Shown: positions 46,705-57,886 of the stretch, piece by piece
Numbering within the stretch: the first letter of the stretch is position 1
Layout of the letters: each line of letters starts with the position of its first letter
Assembly (NCBI GenBank): GCA_030280995.1
Contig: JASXTE010000183.1
Location: 1 to 64,000, forward strand
Source: Hemileia vastatrix
Lineage: Eukaryota > Basidiomycota > Pucciniomycetes > Pucciniales > Zaghouaniaceae
Direction of reading: 5' to 3'
DNA: 64,000 nt
Position numbers and translations under genes: made by a program
Notes under the pieces: model-generated
The model's input: the letters and a program-made list of their open reading frames with translations, nothing else
The model's database searches: none
What the model was told of the DNA's origin: nothing

Positions 46705-46956
46705 AAAGAAGAGGTTCTCGATGCCTTGAGATCACAAGGTTTCCAATGCAACCTCGCTGGGATCAAATCAAACGGATCGGTATTTCCATTCTTCGAATCA
46801 ATAGTTTAGTGCAGGATCTTGAAACAGAAGCTGCCTAGCGGCCAAAGGCAAGCGATGTGCATAGCTGTCGAGAGAAGACGAGCTCCGAGCCCCTCTCTCC
46901 TCTCTACATCATCTCTAGCAGCCCCAAAGCTCCCTCATCTCTCCAGCCAGCTTTTT

Positions 46957-48652
46957 CTAGTTACAAACGGCTCCGCCCACCGCGCCGATTGTTAAAGATG
47001 CTGCCATGCTGGCAATCGTTCCAAGACCAGGAATTAGTGCAGGCAGCAGTGAACCGAGGAATCCAATGAAACCGCAATCTGTCTTTCTCTGAACTGCTGG
47101 ACACGAGAACTTCATGATGGCGTGCAAAAAGGCATTGGCATCGTCGGCGGATTCTGCACCTCTCTTGCCGACGATCAGCATTTGTTGTGGGACTAGATAA
47201 GTGTTCAAAGCGGCAGGAGAGGTTGTCCACTCTGAATCAATTTGACCAAGAGTGGTTCCACCTGTTGACGAAAGGAACAGAGAAGAGAATTCGAGTGAGC
47301 TTTCCGACGAACAAACTCAAAGAGAAGAGAGAGCTGGGAACTCGACTTCTGTGAGCTTTGCGACGCACAAACTCAAAGAGAAGAGAGAGCTGAAACTCGA
47401 CTTCTTCAACTCACCTGGCATCTGTTCCAGTGCCTGCCACAAGAAAGTGCTGCTGTTCTTGACGAAATCTGCTAGACTTGTGTCAACTGTTCCATTGCTC
47501 AGTGGGGTGTTACTATCGAATTCGGCTTCGATCCTGATCGAGTTAAGAAGAGAAGGGTTGGACAAGGGTGGTAAAGCAAACGTGGTGAGGAGCTTGATCT
47601 GTCTGTTCAAAACACGATGTCATCTTGACTTTAAAGTTAAGATTACTCACTGTAGAGTGCACGGTCTGACGTTGGTGTCGTATTTTGTCTGGAAGTCGAG
47701 TTCCACTTGATGTCAACATCCTTCGTCGAAGGCGAATAATAATCACAATCGTACTCGACCTTCGCTCCACAGGAACCAGCAGTACTGCCAATCGGACAGG
47801 CTTTTTCCCAAAGAAGTTCTACAAATCTTGATGGCTTACACAAGCCGGTATGGATCATATCAGTTGACAGAGTTATTGAATAGCTGGAGAAAGTAGGAGA
47901 AGTAGCGGACGTCAACTCGCGCTCACCTTCAGAGTTCTTGGTTGATATCAATCTATGAGAATACAAAACCAAAACAAAGCACATGGACTTACGTGTGGTT
48001 GGAATCCCCGTCGGCTCCGTTTGTGTCACTCGATTGAGTTGCGTCTGGCTGTTCCAAAGAAGGAAGGGAAGCTGCAAATGTTGACGATGCTTGGGCGACT
48101 GAAGAAGAGACAGTGTTGGTTGGTTGAGAAGCATCTGGATCGTTTCCTTCTCCTCTTTGTGTTGAATAGCTACCGTAGTCCGAAGTGTAAGGGTAAGAAT
48201 TGTCGTCGTTGGCCATCGTTGTTGGATAAGGAGAATCATTTTGACCATTACCAGAACCATCACCGTTCGAATCAATCGAAGCAGTAGGGGTAATTATAGT
48301 TGTAAGTTTGAGAAGGAGAATAGTTGCCGTCGTCGGAATAGTTGTTCGAGCTCCAATCATCTTGGCCTTGAGAGTTCTGAGTTGAATCGTCTTGAGCGGC
48401 TATCTTGCTGGCTTTGTGATTGGCGGCTGAGAAGTGGCCGTGTTTGTTACTCTTGTCGGCCTTCTTGAGAACTGGCTTCCCATTCTTGATCTCACATTGG
48501 TTTGGGATGTATTTGCAGATGGTCTTCGTAGTATCCAGTCCCCTCACAGACAGAGGATTCGACAGAGAGAGAGGCTTTCTTTCTGGAGGAGCTCCAGAGA
48601 CGAAAGTTAAGATAGTGAGAATGAGAACAGTGGAAGATAATTGAACCTTCAT
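46957..48652 (-). CDS. Secreted or surface protein with Gly-rich hydrophobic C-terminus, unknown family
   Basis: ATG 48652 opens a signal peptide (MKVQLSSTVLILTILTFVSG). Exons: 47993-48652, 47927-47952 (26 bases), 47651-47818, one ending at 47415, and 46957-47261. The N-terminal third is Ser/Asn/Asp/Tyr low complexity. The middle has a Cys-containing globular part (KACPIGSTAGSCGAKVEYDC, DYYSPSTKDVDIKWNS, LLTTFALPPLSNP, AEFDSNTPLSNGTVDT). The C-terminus is an uncharged Gly/Ala/Leu tail (GFLGSLLPALIPGLGTIASM, then GAVGGAVCN). The tail could be a membrane or GPI-type anchor or a membrane-active segment. Near 48292 one extra T breaks the frame (YNYN to TPTASIDSN), and the splice into the exon starting near 47590 is one base out of phase. 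Family not recognised. Confidence 0.6.
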
Positions 48653-49545
48653 TGAGAAGAAGAATCGATAAAGAGACGAGTTGAGTTGAGGACTTGGTCT
48701 TTCGAGTTGTACTTGAAGTCGTCTGGTTTGAGAAAAAGGGGCAAGAGAGAGAGAGAAAGCAAAGAAGAAGAAGAAGAAGAAAAGAAGTCGCACCTGGCGA
48801 AGATTGAATTTGAAGAAAGGTTTGAAGAAAAATTTGAAGAAGAGATTCAATTTCCAGGCCTTTCTCACCTCTTCTCTTATAGGAATTGGGCGTCGATGCG
48901 TTTTTGAGTCTCTTCACCAACACGCGCCCTCTCATGTCACCTCAAGGTGGATTCTCTCTACTCTATGTCTATTCCATACTTTTTACGCCTCTACGTGTAT
49001 GTACCATCCGAATAGGCGCTCAATCAAGCAATTGAAGACGGGTTGGTCTTACATTTTCTCGACGATTTTCCCAGCCTTCGGACGCCTTTCGATACTGTAT
49101 CTCTCTCTCGACACAAGTCTTACGCCCTTCAGATACGTAACTATGTATGTTTCCACAAAAGGTCGAACAAGTTTGTTCATCGAATTGAACTAAACCAGAC
49201 GCAAATGCGGCGGTGGTTCTGAGAACGTCGGACGTTTTGAAGCGGCTTCTCCAAATTTGAGTTGAGAGAAAGACAGAAAGAGAGGCAGAGTAGCGACACT
49301 ACTCTGCCTCTGTGTTCGAGTTCACACTTTCTTCTTTCAAATAATATGTTTTTGCAATCTTTCAGACATCGATCATGGAAGAAAACCTTCTATGTGTAGC
49401 GCGCAGAATATAAATGCTCGCGTCAAATGTGCGAGACAAAAGCTGGTCATGAACGTCAAAGAAATTTCGTCAGAGATACATGAAGGTACGAGGAACGGTA
49501 TTGGGAGATAGAGGAACATCCGAGTAAGCGAGAGAGAGCAACAAG
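48653..49545. other. Intergenic stretch, promoter of the preceding secreted-protein gene
   Basis: 893 bases. A purine-rich run (GA and GAA repeats) at about 48740-48850 and a minus-strand TATAAG at 48876-48881 lie about 225 bases upstream of ATG 48652. The part from 49200 to 49545 should hold the 3' UTR of the next minus-strand gene. No coding evidence. Confidence 0.5.
48876..48881 (-). promoter_or_regulatory. Possible TATA box for the secreted-protein gene at 46957-48652
   Basis: CTATAAGAGA on the minus strand, 224 bases before the start codon. The distance is long, but a pyrimidine-rich leader on the minus strand fills the gap. Confidence 0.4.
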
Positions 49546-50313
49546 CTACAAAACGAAGACAGCTCCGATTAAAGAGGCAAAGAGAGCTCCAAAGATTGGA
49601 AGAGTGAGATCAGCGGAAGAGGAATCCGATTTGGCATTTGGGTCAGAGGAATCCAATTTGGCATTTGGGTCAAGAGGATTTTTGATTTGGTTTGTTGGTT
49701 TGGTGTAAGGCTGTAAGAAAGAAATACTCGTGTAAGGTTCGAGAGAATTTGTGTCTGTGCGGTAGCAATCGTTGTCAATCCAAACACCAGGACAGCAATA
49801 ACCAAAGACTCCTTCCATGCCTGGAGGACAGGCGAGTTGACTACTTTCGTAAGCAGGAGCAGTGGTTTGGAAGTAGTAGGCCGTGGGAGCAGCGAAAGCA
49901 ACAGTAGAAGAAATCGAACGAGCTGCCGAATGAGCAGCGTTGCGAAAAGCGTCACCTCCTAGAAAAGGAGCAACGGCAATCGTTTGCCCTTGTCCATCCC
50001 CATTGAGATCTTCCGAGAGAAACGTTGGGGTCGCTGGGAGATCAAGGAGAGGCGGAACGAAACAGAAGGTCAGTGTCTGACTTTGGTGCGAGGCGTTCAA
50101 CAAGCTGGAAGCATTGACAGACTCTACGATCCGCATGTCGTATCTTTTGGTGGCCAGCTTCGATACGAGCGATCTGTCGAGTTATCGGAGGAGTCAAGAC
50201 TCACCGGTAGTGGCGGAGGCGTCTTGGACTTGAGGTTGAGGTAGAGCTCCGACGAGAGCGACGTTTGTTGCTACCAGAGCACAGAGAGGAAGTAGAATTG
50301 AAGATGAAACCAT
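49546..50313 (-). CDS. Small secreted Cys-containing protein, probably GPI-anchored
   Basis: ATG 50313 starts a signal peptide (MVSSSILLPLCALVATNVAL, then ALPQPQVQDASATTG), ending at a GTGAGT donor at 50199-50204. The second exon runs to 49546 and encodes a Thr/Ser/Ala-rich chain with a compact Cys block (ACPPGMEGVFGYCCPGVWID, then NDCYRTD). It closes with an Asp/Ser linker and a hydrophobic tail, LTLPIFGALFASLIGAVFVL, as expected for a GPI attachment signal. The exact acceptor is unclear: the obvious AG sites near 50148 do not keep the good frame, so a base error or an unseen small exon is likely. The resemblance is to fungal cell-surface or effector-like proteins. Family not recognised. Confidence 0.6.
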
Positions 50314-50452
50314 TTTAGAGATCCTAGATCTAGTTGTGTGTTGCTGGGAGGGTGTAGAGCTTGAGGTGCTAGAGCTTGGTGGTAAGATTCGAGGTGATGG
50401 ACCGAAATTGGAAAGTGGGAAAAGAAAGAAAGAGACTGTCCAGTGGCCTCCC

Positions 50453-50458
50453 TTTATA
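50453..50458 (-). promoter_or_regulatory. TATA box of the GPI-type secreted-protein gene
   Basis: AGTATAAAGGGAGG on the minus strand, 140 bases before ATG 50313, in the 611-base divergent region shared with the secreted protein at 50925. Confidence 0.55.
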
Positions 50459-50758
50459 CTTTCTACTGAGTGTCTTTCCAAAGATCGAGCCTAGTCGTGT
50501 GAAAGAACCCGAGTCTAAGAGAGTGATTGGCGTTTCAATCAAACGGAGGAAGCAAGACAAAGAAAATGAAGACAACGCGGTCGTCGCGCGCCCACACTTC
50601 TACTCAGTATCTCAAAGTCGACGCATGGGAAAGCCGCGAGAAGCAATGAAACCATGCTTCGAGGCTGAATAAATAGACGCCAAACGCCATCGATTTGACT
50701 GTCTTGACAGTGCAAATTGTACGCCAGTTATTGAGTCTCTGTCTTTCTTTGCGAGCTT

Positions 50759-50764
50759 TATAAA
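50759..50764 (+). promoter_or_regulatory. TATA box of the 8-Cys secreted-protein gene
   Basis: GCTTTATAAAGAGCTG, with TATAAA 161 bases before ATG 50925. Opposite in direction to the TATA box at 50453-50458, so the shared promoter region has one box per gene. Confidence 0.55.
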
Positions 50765-50924
50765 GAGCTGTCGAAGAAGAGCTGTTCTTGATCTCCTCGT
50801 CCGCTGTCCAATTTCTTCTTTCTTCTTCACGCTTCGCTGGTCGAGCTTCAAATCTTCAAAATCTACTTTTTCCCTCTGGTAAGGACATCTTTTCTCCCCT
50901 TCAACCTTCCATCCTTCAACAACA

Positions 50925-51732
50925 ATGCTTCCAACCTTCAAGCTTTCTTTCTTCGCGCTTCTTGCTTGCGTCACTTTCGTATCTGCAGATCAACTCTCAA
51001 AGGATCTTGCTGATGCAGTCGGTCTAGGGATTTCTATCGAGAATGGTATTCCTGAGTTTCTTCCGAACGGGAAATGTGATGGAAATCATGGCCCTTGGTC
51101 AGGAGACTGTGACGACCTGAGATTCAGTCTGGGTAAGAAAGATCCTCTGGTCAAGAACGCGGAAGGTCATCAATTCCTCTGCAACAACGACTGCTGTATC
51201 ACAGCTGTTCTTAGTGGAGGGACAGAACAAACCATGACGTGAGTAGAAGCGTCGTGGACAAAACCTTACCGCGTAGCTTGACTTCAGCGCACTTCAAATC
51301 ACTCACTATCTCACAACTTCGCTTCTAACAGTCAAGGCGACTTGGCTGGCTGGGGATACGATGCCTCGAGAAAATGCAACGGTGAGCAGAGCAAAATGGA
51401 ACTATATGAGACTAAAAAGCAGTAGAAGACTCGACTCTCATCCAATGGCTGTCATTTTCTTTCGACTTTGTGGTTTGCTCTTGTACTCCAGGACCAAATC
51501 TTCAGAGCTATAGATCTGCTTTGGAACATAATTGGCAAGGTGAGTTGAGATATTTGAAGATTACTTTCATCGCTTTCTGTCGTTGAGAATTCGCTTGCTT
51601 ACGTCTTTCTCACAATCTTTTCTTTTCCCACTTGTGCCTTCGTTCTTCTTCTATTCTTCAGCGCCTAACAATGCTGGTGTCTTTACCATGTGTATGTCTT
51701 CGAAAGCGACGATGAGCAAGTGTACGAAATAA
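50925..51732 (+). CDS. Small secreted cysteine-rich protein (8 Cys)
   Basis: Four exons: 50925-51238, 51332-51381, 51492-51539 and 51662-51732 (160 aa). The signal peptide is MLPTFKLSFFALLACVTFVSA. The mature chain has eight cysteines: GKC, GDC, LCNNDCC, RKC, TMC and SKC, consistent with four disulfides, and no membrane anchor. Short exons after the first each carry one or two cysteines or link them. Such proteins are typical secreted effectors or surface factors of plant-associated fungi. I cannot name a family, so function is open. It is divergent from another secreted protein, each with its own TATA box. No frame damage. Confidence 0.8.
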
Positions 51733-52090
51733 GATTCGAATGTTTATGATGCTTTCCACTCTGATGTCGTGTGTCTGCATGTCTGAGAACCGAGATGGCA
51801 AAAGAACGAATCGATCGATCGCCCCCTCCAAGCTTGAAAACAAAGACTCAATGATTGTGAAAGGGATGATGATGATGATACTAATACAAGAGACGATATC
51901 TAATGGAAGTTTTCGAGAAGGAGGTTGACGTGAGAATTCGTGAAGCGAGTCGAGTTTTGAAATTGGGGTCGAGAACCGAGAAGATGGAACACAACGATTC
52001 GAGGCAAGGAACTCTTAAAAAAATGGAAGATGCTAAAAAGATAGACAAGGTTGATTTGCTATGAATTAAGGAGAGGACAGATCTTCTCAT
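51733..52090. other. Intergenic stretch between converging genes
   Basis: 358 bases that should hold the 3' UTRs of the 8-Cys protein gene and the large minus-strand gene. A short ATG/GAT trinucleotide run (gggatgatgatgatgatac) is present near 51864-51882. Nothing else recognised. Confidence 0.5.
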
Positions 52091-55000
52091 CTATCTATTG
52101 CCCTTTCTTCTACTTTTCCCATCACCACCACCACCTCTAATCGTTCTTTCATATCTTGAATCCGAAGGGGATTCCAAATGAGAATTTCGATGATGATGAT
52201 GATCAACATCTCTCATTTCTTCATCTTGATCTTGACCAGATTCCGATTCCAATTCAGATCTCGAATCATCGTCATCCTCATCTTCTGATCCAGAATGATT
52301 TCTATCGTATAAATCTCCTTTTCTTCCACCTCTTCTCTCAAAAGATTGTCTGTCAGATCCAACATCATCATCATCATCATCTGAAGGATCCAATTCATCT
52401 TCAGAAATCGAAGGGGAACGATTCTTCTTCAAAGGTTGTTGTTGAGTTTGACGTCTTGAAGATTTGATTTTGCTATTGTTGTTGTTACTACGTCTCGAGT
52501 TATCGAAATCTTCTTCTTCGTTTGAATCATAACTATCAACAGAAGCTTCTCTCCTACGACTTGGAAGACGATCTTTTCTATTTGAATTGATTTGAGATCT
52601 AGAACCATCTTTTCGATATTGACCATTTCGATCTCTACCATCATCTCTTGAAGATTTCTTCCTACTACTACTTCCTTCTCCAATGTTCTTTCGATCCGAA
52701 CCTCTTTGAATAGATCCAGCAGTACTCTTACTTCTACTTCCACCTTCGTTACCTTTCCCATTCTGAATGTCTCTGATTCTAGCATCCACTTTCAACTCTT
52801 CATTTTGACTTTGAAGTCTTGAATTCTCTTCTCTCAACAATTTGACTTCAGCTCTTAACGAAATCAATTCTTGGAATTCTTGACCATTAAGAAGGTTAGA
52901 GTTAGAGATTGGAGTTTGATCTCTACTAAGATCCATAGGAGAAGGTTTATTCGAAGTTCTAAAAGACAGCTCATCTTCTTCTCCATCTCTAGAAGTCCTT
53001 ACTTTTTTCGATTTCCTACTAGATCTCGATCTAGATCCACCACCGCCACCGCCATCGTCATCTTGATCTTGATCTCGATTTCGATCCTCCAAATCCGAGC
53101 CATCTCCTCTATTTCTCTTATTATTGTTACTGTATTTCGATCTCCTCTCTCTAGTCTTGACTTCAGCAATAGTAGGTCTACCTTTACCTCTAGCTTTCCC
53201 AGCTTCTCTAGCCGCTGTCTCTGGATCTTCTCCATTAGCAATCGCTTCATCTACCGCCTCTTGGATTCTTTTCTGTCTCTTTTCTTCCACCTTTTTCTCT
53301 CTAGCTCTTTGTTGACGAATCTTTGCTGCTTCTCTCTCTCTTTCTTTCTTTTCCTCCTTCGACATTTTTGGAGCTTCTTTTCTATCCTTGCTTTTCTTAT
53401 CTCTGGATCTGGGAGGTTTCCCAGCAAGAGGTGGTAAGGAATCTTCAGCTTGACGATCAGAGGCTCTCGCTTTACCTTGAGCTACCGTTGAAGTGTCAGT
53501 AGTTTTGGATTGATTTTCATTTCCCAATCCTTCGAGATTGAAGTCAGAATTCGAGGTTTGATTCGTTGAGTTGAGATGGCTGATCGACGTAGACTGATTT
53601 TGATTTTGATTTTGGTTTTGATTTTGAGATGAAGGATTGACAGCTTGTTTCCCAGATAAGAGTTGACCGAAATTCAGAGATCCAGAACCATTCCCAACCG
53701 AACTTGTCGATTGATTGTGGTTCGAAGCTTCCATATTCCTGACATTTCCAAACAAAGCGGAAAGTGGAGACATTGCTCTCGAATTCAATTGTTGAGCTTG
53801 TTTAGCAGCTCTCCTCGGACTTTCTCTTAGTCTAGGAGAAGTTCCAGTTCCAAATCCCAAACTAGGAGTTGAATTTCCATTTCCATTTCCATTTCCACCT
53901 GAAATCTGAGTCGAGGTTTGGTTCGAACCATCTCCAAAATGTTGTTGTAAAGCTTGATTCCAAGCTTCAGGTAGATCTCCAGCTTCAGGCATGAAATCAG
54001 GATCATCTTCTTCATCTTCGTTTGGGAAAGTATGATTCAAGAAGGCGAACCAGGTGGGATCTGAAAGGTTCAATGGATTGTTGCTATTGTTAGTATTTGA
54101 AGAAATGTGGGCAGCAGAAGTAGAGGTTAAATCCACATCTTGAGGCTGATAAGCTGGAGTGAAACCAGTGGAATCTCCCGGACCAGAAAAGGAGAATGCT
54201 GGACCATTGTCTCCAACTGTAAAAGGAGCTGAATGATTAGAAGTTGATCCAATTGTTGCTTTTCCTCCTTGACGACTAGAGGAGGCTTGAGCTGCAGCTG
54301 CTTGTTGTTGAGATTGCTGAGCCATTAGAGTTTGGAGAAGATCCGTGAGCTCTTGTTCACTCGGTTGCTCGCTTTGATGAATGTGAGAAGGAAGTTGACC
54401 ACTCAATCTAGCAATGATAGAATTGATGAGAGGCTGAAAAGAAGAACGGAGGGCAAAGAGAGAAGAGATGATTAGAAGCAGTCAGGAAATGGAGCATCTC
54501 TCTCCTCGATATGAGATTGTTCTAGTCGATTTATGCAATAGATTTCGTCTCAAACTGACGTTGCTCGAATTCCAGTATCATTATCCTACCCAGAGAGGGT
54601 TTGACTGCGCATACATTCAACTTTCCAAGTGTCCAATCCCTATCAGTCTTATCTATCCTCTCTCCCCTCGTCTGACTACTCACCAACAGATCCTGAGTTC
54701 CATTCTGACCATTCTGACCTCTTGGAGTATTAGCATTCGAGCTACCTTGAGCCTGATTATCGTCCGAAGCCGATGAATTAGGATTCGAACTACCCAAGAA
54801 ATGAGTGAGCAATTGAATGGCACTCCCAACGTAATCCTTTGTAGTATTTGGAGTCATTACGTTATTCCCAGGAGTGCTAGCAGAAGGACTAGGTACCATT
54901 CCAATCCCATTGACTGGAGTAGTAGCCAATCCACCGACTGAATTGGAGGCATCTATTGACTGATTGTTATTGTTACTACTGCGAGACTTTGAAGTAGAGG

Positions 55001-55472
55001 GATTGGTAGAACGATGGTTCCTATTGGAAGCGTTTAGACCGAAACCAGCTAAAGCATAGACATCCAATTGATCCAAATTGAAAGGGGAAGAAGCAGGTTC
55101 ATCTTCCCTTGGAGAACTATCTTCTTCGGATTCACTCTCATCTTCATCATCCAATTCTTCTATCTCCTCCTCCTCGTCCTCCTCTTCATCCTCTCCTTCG
55201 TTGTCCTTTCTGCTCTGATCTACCTGTTTTGGTGGATTGGATTGATCCTGATTGGATTTCCGCCTGTTTGGATCGAGAAGAGGACGTTTGAAAGTGGCGT
55301 CCTGATGAGACTGAGTGGAAGTGGATGGTTGAGTGAGATCGAGTGGAATGTGAGCAGATGAGATCCAATCATCTGGATTGCTGTTGATGCTGTTGATATT
55401 GTTGTTCATTCGAAAGATGTCTTGATTGTTTGAAGTGGAAGCAGAAGAGAGTGAGATGACAGAGGCTGCCAT
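52091..55472 (-). CDS. Large low-complexity nuclear-type protein, family unknown
   Basis: Two exons, 54684-55472 and 52091-54433, 1043 aa, spliced ...TQDLL|PLINSIIARLSGQLPSH with an in-phase GTGAGT...TTTTCAG intron. Acidic region EDEEEDEEEEIEELDDEDES near residue 100, then Asn/Ser/Gln-rich stretches (QNQNQNQNQNQ, GNGNGNGNS). A long basic helical region (KKEREREAAKIRQQRAREKK) leads to an AT-hook-like GKARGKGRPTIAEVKTRERR. A coiled coil (EFQELISLRAEVKLLREENS) and an Arg/Ser/Asp-rich tail follow. This fits a chromatin or transcription regulator in the nucleus, with the coil for dimerisation, but I recognise no named family. Coding is intact over 3.1 kb despite heavy repeats, a useful contrast to the broken SPO7-like gene. 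Confidence 0.65.
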
Positions 55473-55667
55473 CTAAGAGAGTGGATGTAGGAGGCCTCTG
55501 CTCTGTTTCTCAATTGATGACTCCAATCCCGATTTTCTCTCTTTCTTGACTGATAAAGAGTTTTGATTTGGATCCAATCACGTTGATTTGATGTCTTGGA
55601 CTTGACTGTCACTCATGAACGATGTTGTTGGTTTGTGGTCAAGATTTTCAGACACGACGGGTCATTC

Positions 55668-55980
55668 TCCTCACAGGCTCAAAGGCTACCAGAAACAATA
55701 CAAAAAACTTTCGACTTGAACCCTATGTATATGTAAGATATCAACAACAAGAACAAGACTAATTGTTCAAAATGGTCTAGAAAACAGATACATCTCTGAT
55801 CGTCCAACTCGCTCTCCTTCTCACTTGGATCTACCCAAAGAAACTCCTCCGCTCAATCCCCCAGCTCCCTCGCTTTCCTCCACCGATCTATGGTTATTAT
55901 TGACAGATTGTTGAGAATTCAATCGATTCAAATTCGGTGCGCCCGATAGACCAGCCACCGGACTCGAACTTCTACCAATC
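55668..55980 (-). pseudogene. Truncated duplicate of the eIF4E 3' end
   Basis: This stretch matches 60076-60387, the last coding part and 3' UTR of the eIF4E-like gene. The encoded C-terminus (GRSSSPVAGLSGAPNLNRLN, ending SLGRSK) and the downstream sequence (ccctatgtatatgtaagata) are shared. Similarity stops abruptly after cttctaccaatc at 55980. It contains only the C-terminal ~55 codons, so it cannot encode a functional eIF4E. It forms the left half of a direct repeat flanking the inserted F-box cassette. Confidence 0.85.
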
Positions 55981-56110
55981 AAAATAAAGAGAAAGAGATC
56001 ATGTCTCAGTGATATGCTTTCTGTTGGTTGATAATGAACAGCCTGTGAGCTTGAAGACAAAAATAGCGTCTGATAAACCTCACTAACTCACCGTCTGAGC
56101 TTTGAATCTT

Positions 56111-57562
56111 CTACTCGCCATTCCACTCTCTCACTTCCGTCCTGCCAGCTTGTTTTGACATCCACTTCGGAATTCTAGAAAGGACCTTCTTCTCTGCTCT
56201 CTTGAATTCCTTGATCTCAGAAAGATCTAGATGAAGGACCAACTTTGAGCAAGTTTTCCCTACTACTTCTACTTCTCCGTCATCATCGCCTTTACCTTCT
56301 TCACCTTCGAATTTCCAACCCTTTGCAGCGAAGTTGCGCGAAACCATGACCTCTGCTAGCAGCTTGAGATTGAATTCTTGATCCTCGGCAATGTATAAAT
56401 CGGTGAGAAGAGGACATGACGGTGAAAGATAATCCACTTTGAGAGTTCGTAAGAATGGATCAATTCCAAACTCTCCTTCTTGGCCTGACTTGAGCTTGAT
56501 CGATTTCAAAGTAGAGCTCGATTTCTTCACTGTTTTGTTCATAGTCTCTACACTCCTGAATCTCTCATCGATTTCTCCACCCATGGAATCGCTTTCGATT
56601 CTGAAAATGACGCTTTGAAGCTGTCCACAGCCAAGACCATCTAGCACCACTGGATGACCCTCTAAATGCTTTAGGCTCGGAAGCGGACGCCTGAATAGGC
56701 CTCTTGAGTCGTCGTAGGTCCCTGTGAACACCAGAGTTGATAGCTTGGGAAGGTCGAATTGGAGTGAAGTACTAGTAGCCGGTCCGATTGATAGATGCTT
56801 GAGACTGGAACTGCAGGCTTGAAGCGCTGGATGAAGGCAGCCATTCTCTTCCACAGAATCGGTATCATCTACATAGAGATACCTGACAGAGATCAACCGG
56901 TCCAAATCTTCTGGAGTCCAAGTACCATCCGTGAAGAAATGCTCGTAGGCAAACATCGTGAGCACCCCTGGAATCTGTTCTTCCGCTTCTGGTAAATCTG
57001 TTGAGCTTAAGTTCAATCTTTCAATGTTGGGGAAAGATAGAAAAAAGCTTATGATAGGTCTTCCATTCTCGTAGACTTCATTGTTGAAGAAATCCATGTC
57101 TAATCTTCGCAGAGTTGTCTTTGACCTTTCCAGTAAAAGAGCTGCCGCTTCCATCTCTCTATTCATATGTATCGATTCTGGAGTTTTGATAGCTACGAGG
57201 GTATCTCTTGAGCGAGTAGCAAAGATTTCAATGACCTTGAGAGCACTCTTGTTCGGAGTAGGCTTATCCAACTCTACGATTCTCCAGAGCGAAGGATTGG
57301 TGGAGAGGATCTGATTGAAGCCTCTGCAAACAACCATCATTCTACCGATGTCTAGAGTGGGTATGTACTTGAAGACATTTGCGACTACTTCTGATGGGAT
57401 TTGATCTAGTTTGAAGAAGCCTTCTTTGACTCGATGATGGTAAAGGCAAGGTGCTGCAGAGAAGAAGAAAAAGAGAGAGACGTCAGACGACAAGGATGAT
57501 AAGCAGAAGTCGATGCTCGCATTTGGTAGGATGATCTGGTGTCATGAAGACTTACCTTTCAT
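56111..57562 (-). CDS. F-box/LRR protein, cassette copy B, minus-strand member
   Basis: Two exons: 57556-57562 (ATGAAAG) and 56111-57453, 449 aa, intron 102 bases. Start MKAPCLYHHRVKEGFFKLDQ, F-box IPSEVVANVFKYIPTLDIGR with NPSLWRIVELD, about 330 residues of Leu-rich repeat-like sequence (FPNIERLNLSSTDL, CSSSLKHLSIGP, LKVDYLSPSCPLLTDL), and C-terminal WMSKQAGRTEVREWNGE. It is the intact counterpart of the frameshifted gene at 6559-8008. Upstream in-frame codons in exon 2 are intron, because both copies share the splice signals. Expected role: SCF ubiquitin-ligase substrate receptor. Confidence 0.88.
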
Positions 57563-57886
57563 TCTGAGAAGTTGGATTCGGAGATAGCCAGCCTAGTGAG
57601 TTGGAAATTGATGTTGTGGTTGAAGGTCAAGAAGTTTTCGTTCGACTTTCCAATCTTCACCTCCTTCTCCACTCTACTTTCAGACTTATCCAAGCAATCA
57701 CTATATAGCGAATCTGAAGACATTCTGATACTCGCCATCATCATCGGTAAGAATCATCAATCGCGTCGCCTTCGACAAGTCATAACAATCTTTCTACCTC
57801 TGAGTCTTTTCTCTTTCTTTTCTCTTCTGATCTCTCTCCTAAAACTCTTACATCTCCCCCTCTCCTCCTCTCCAGAGATCTTGAAC

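Noticed and set aside
55930..55980. tRNA B-box-like GTTCGAGTCC on the minus strand
   Set aside because: It lies in the coding sequence for the eIF4E C-terminus (GRSSSPVAG) and recurs there at 60361-60387; no tRNA fold is present.
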